Positions 63,562-64,000 of a stretch of 64,000 nt of DNA are shown here, piece by piece. The DNA is taken from assembly GCF_001277295.1 (NCBI RefSeq), contig NZ_CP011456.1, forward strand, positions 2,232,001-2,296,000, given 5' to 3'. How positions within the stretch are numbered: position 1 is the stretch's first letter; each line of letters begins with the position of its first letter. The notes below the pieces were generated by a model. That model did no database searches, had not been told where the DNA came from, and saw only the letters and a list, made by a program, of their open reading frames with translations. The stretch comes from Anabaena sp. WA102. Its GTDB lineage: Bacteria > Cyanobacteriota > Cyanobacteriia > Cyanobacteriales > Nostocaceae. Made by a program: the position numbers and the translations under genes.

Positions 63562-63934
63562 ACTTATCCAAGCGTATTTAGATGAAATTGAGCAACTTTT
63601 ACTCAATTGCTCTAATGCATACATTGAGGAATATAGTGCAGTCATTTTAACGACAGAGCGGGCTAATCTCCGCATTAGGATACGTTTTGCAATTAGATAT
63701 TTACTAGCAGTCAGTGAAGCCTTTGTTGTTGTAGATAATCAGATTAAATATATTGATTACCGCTATCACTTTCAAGATGAGCAAAATAGTCTGATTTTTC
63801 GTTATGACAGTACACCACACTTTCCCAACTTGCCTAGTTTCCCCCACCATAAACATTTTTTTGACAATGTAATTGCTTGCGAAAAACCACATATAGCTGA
63901 TGTTCTACAAGAAGTGATGGATTTTTTAAAGTAG
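63551..63934 (+). CDS. Putative toxin, TumE-like (DUF6516)
   Basis: A 127-residue protein. YIDYRYHFQDEQNSLIFRYD, followed by STPHFPNLPSFPHHKHF, is the signature region of DUF6516/TumE-type toxins, with conserved His and Asp/Arg residues that could be catalytic. Translation is probably coupled to the overlapping upstream antitoxin gene. The molecular target is not known to me. No later gene belongs to the unit; a hairpin repeat follows at 63980. Confidence 0.68.
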   Translation: MSRKLIQAYLDEIEQLLLNCSNAYIEEYSAVILTTERANLRIRIRFAIRYLLAVSEAFVVVDNQIKYIDYRYHFQDEQNSLIFRYDSTPHFPNLPSFPHHKHFFDNVIACEKPHIADVLQEVMDFLK

Positions 63935-63979
63935 CTTATGAAAATTATTTATTTTCTTGAGAATGATAAATAAAAAAAT

Positions 63980-64000
63980 AGATCCCCGACTTCTTCAAGA
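63980..64000. repeat. 33-bp dispersed hairpin repeat, copy 5 (cut by window edge)
   Basis: AGATCCCCGACTTCTTCAAG at the right edge is the first arm and spacer of the same element. The second arm lies outside the window. Confidence 0.8.

Overview
The window comes from a chromosome of a filamentous, very probably heterocyst-forming cyanobacterium (Nostocales). The evidence is a kaiA-kaiB-kaiC-tolC (hgdD-like) block, ndhH, a photosystem II S4 protein, Ycf20, an RNase E ending in the cyanobacterial arginine-rich tail, many GCGATCGC (HIP1-type) octamers, and the heptanucleotide and palindromic repeats typical of this order. Families were assigned by reading protein motifs; no database search was possible.

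Layout. 1-7.1 kb: an IS1634-like transposase cut by the window edge, then two RTX-tailed secreted phosphatases (PhoA-type and PhoX-type) with nearly identical C-terminal tails and matching promoter blocks. 7.1-12 kb: a 2OG-Fe(II) oxygenase, a DUF4079 membrane protein, a 1.5 kb non-coding repeat island with higher-order structure, a CPBP protease, clpS and small conserved proteins. 12.6-22.3 kb: a radical SAM/B12 protein, a 1.5 kb leader, rne, rnhB, a DUF1997 protein, pheA and an SGNH hydrolase. 22.3-32.1 kb: an export operon (ABC exporter, HlyD adaptor, MacB-like permease) faces away from a compact RiPP cluster. That cluster has a precursor with 13 cysteines in CGGCGRP repeats, an E1-like/RRE protein, a YcaO cyclodehydratase and a SagB-type azoline dehydrogenase, and a structured HEARO-like (IscB omega RNA type) element lies between ycaO and sagB. 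32.2-43.3 kb: a sugar ABC importer, an M16 protease, a hydrolase, a HugZ-like protein, an SDR-CIA30 fusion, thiD and ndhH. 43.8-45.3 kb: gene debris, including a type ISP restriction-modification gene with its centre deleted. 45.4-64 kb: rsmH, tRNA-Val(GAC), PSII S4, hgdD-like tolC, kaiCBA with a shortened kaiA, a divergent hybrid histidine kinase with degenerate receivers, a GT39 transferase, ycf20, glycerate kinase, selO and a TumA/TumE-like toxin-antitoxin pair.

The most interesting system is the RiPP (thiazole/oxazole-modified peptide) cluster at 27.9-32.1 kb. A precursor with a ribosome binding site, leader, Cys-rich core and acidic tail is followed by a perfect 15-bp-stem terminator. 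After it come the genes expected for recognition, cyclodehydration and oxidation, with a candidate export operon on the other strand. The HEARO-like RNA inside it, with no IscB gene, sits directly against an ATGA that overlaps the sagB ribosome binding site. The product and its role are unknown.
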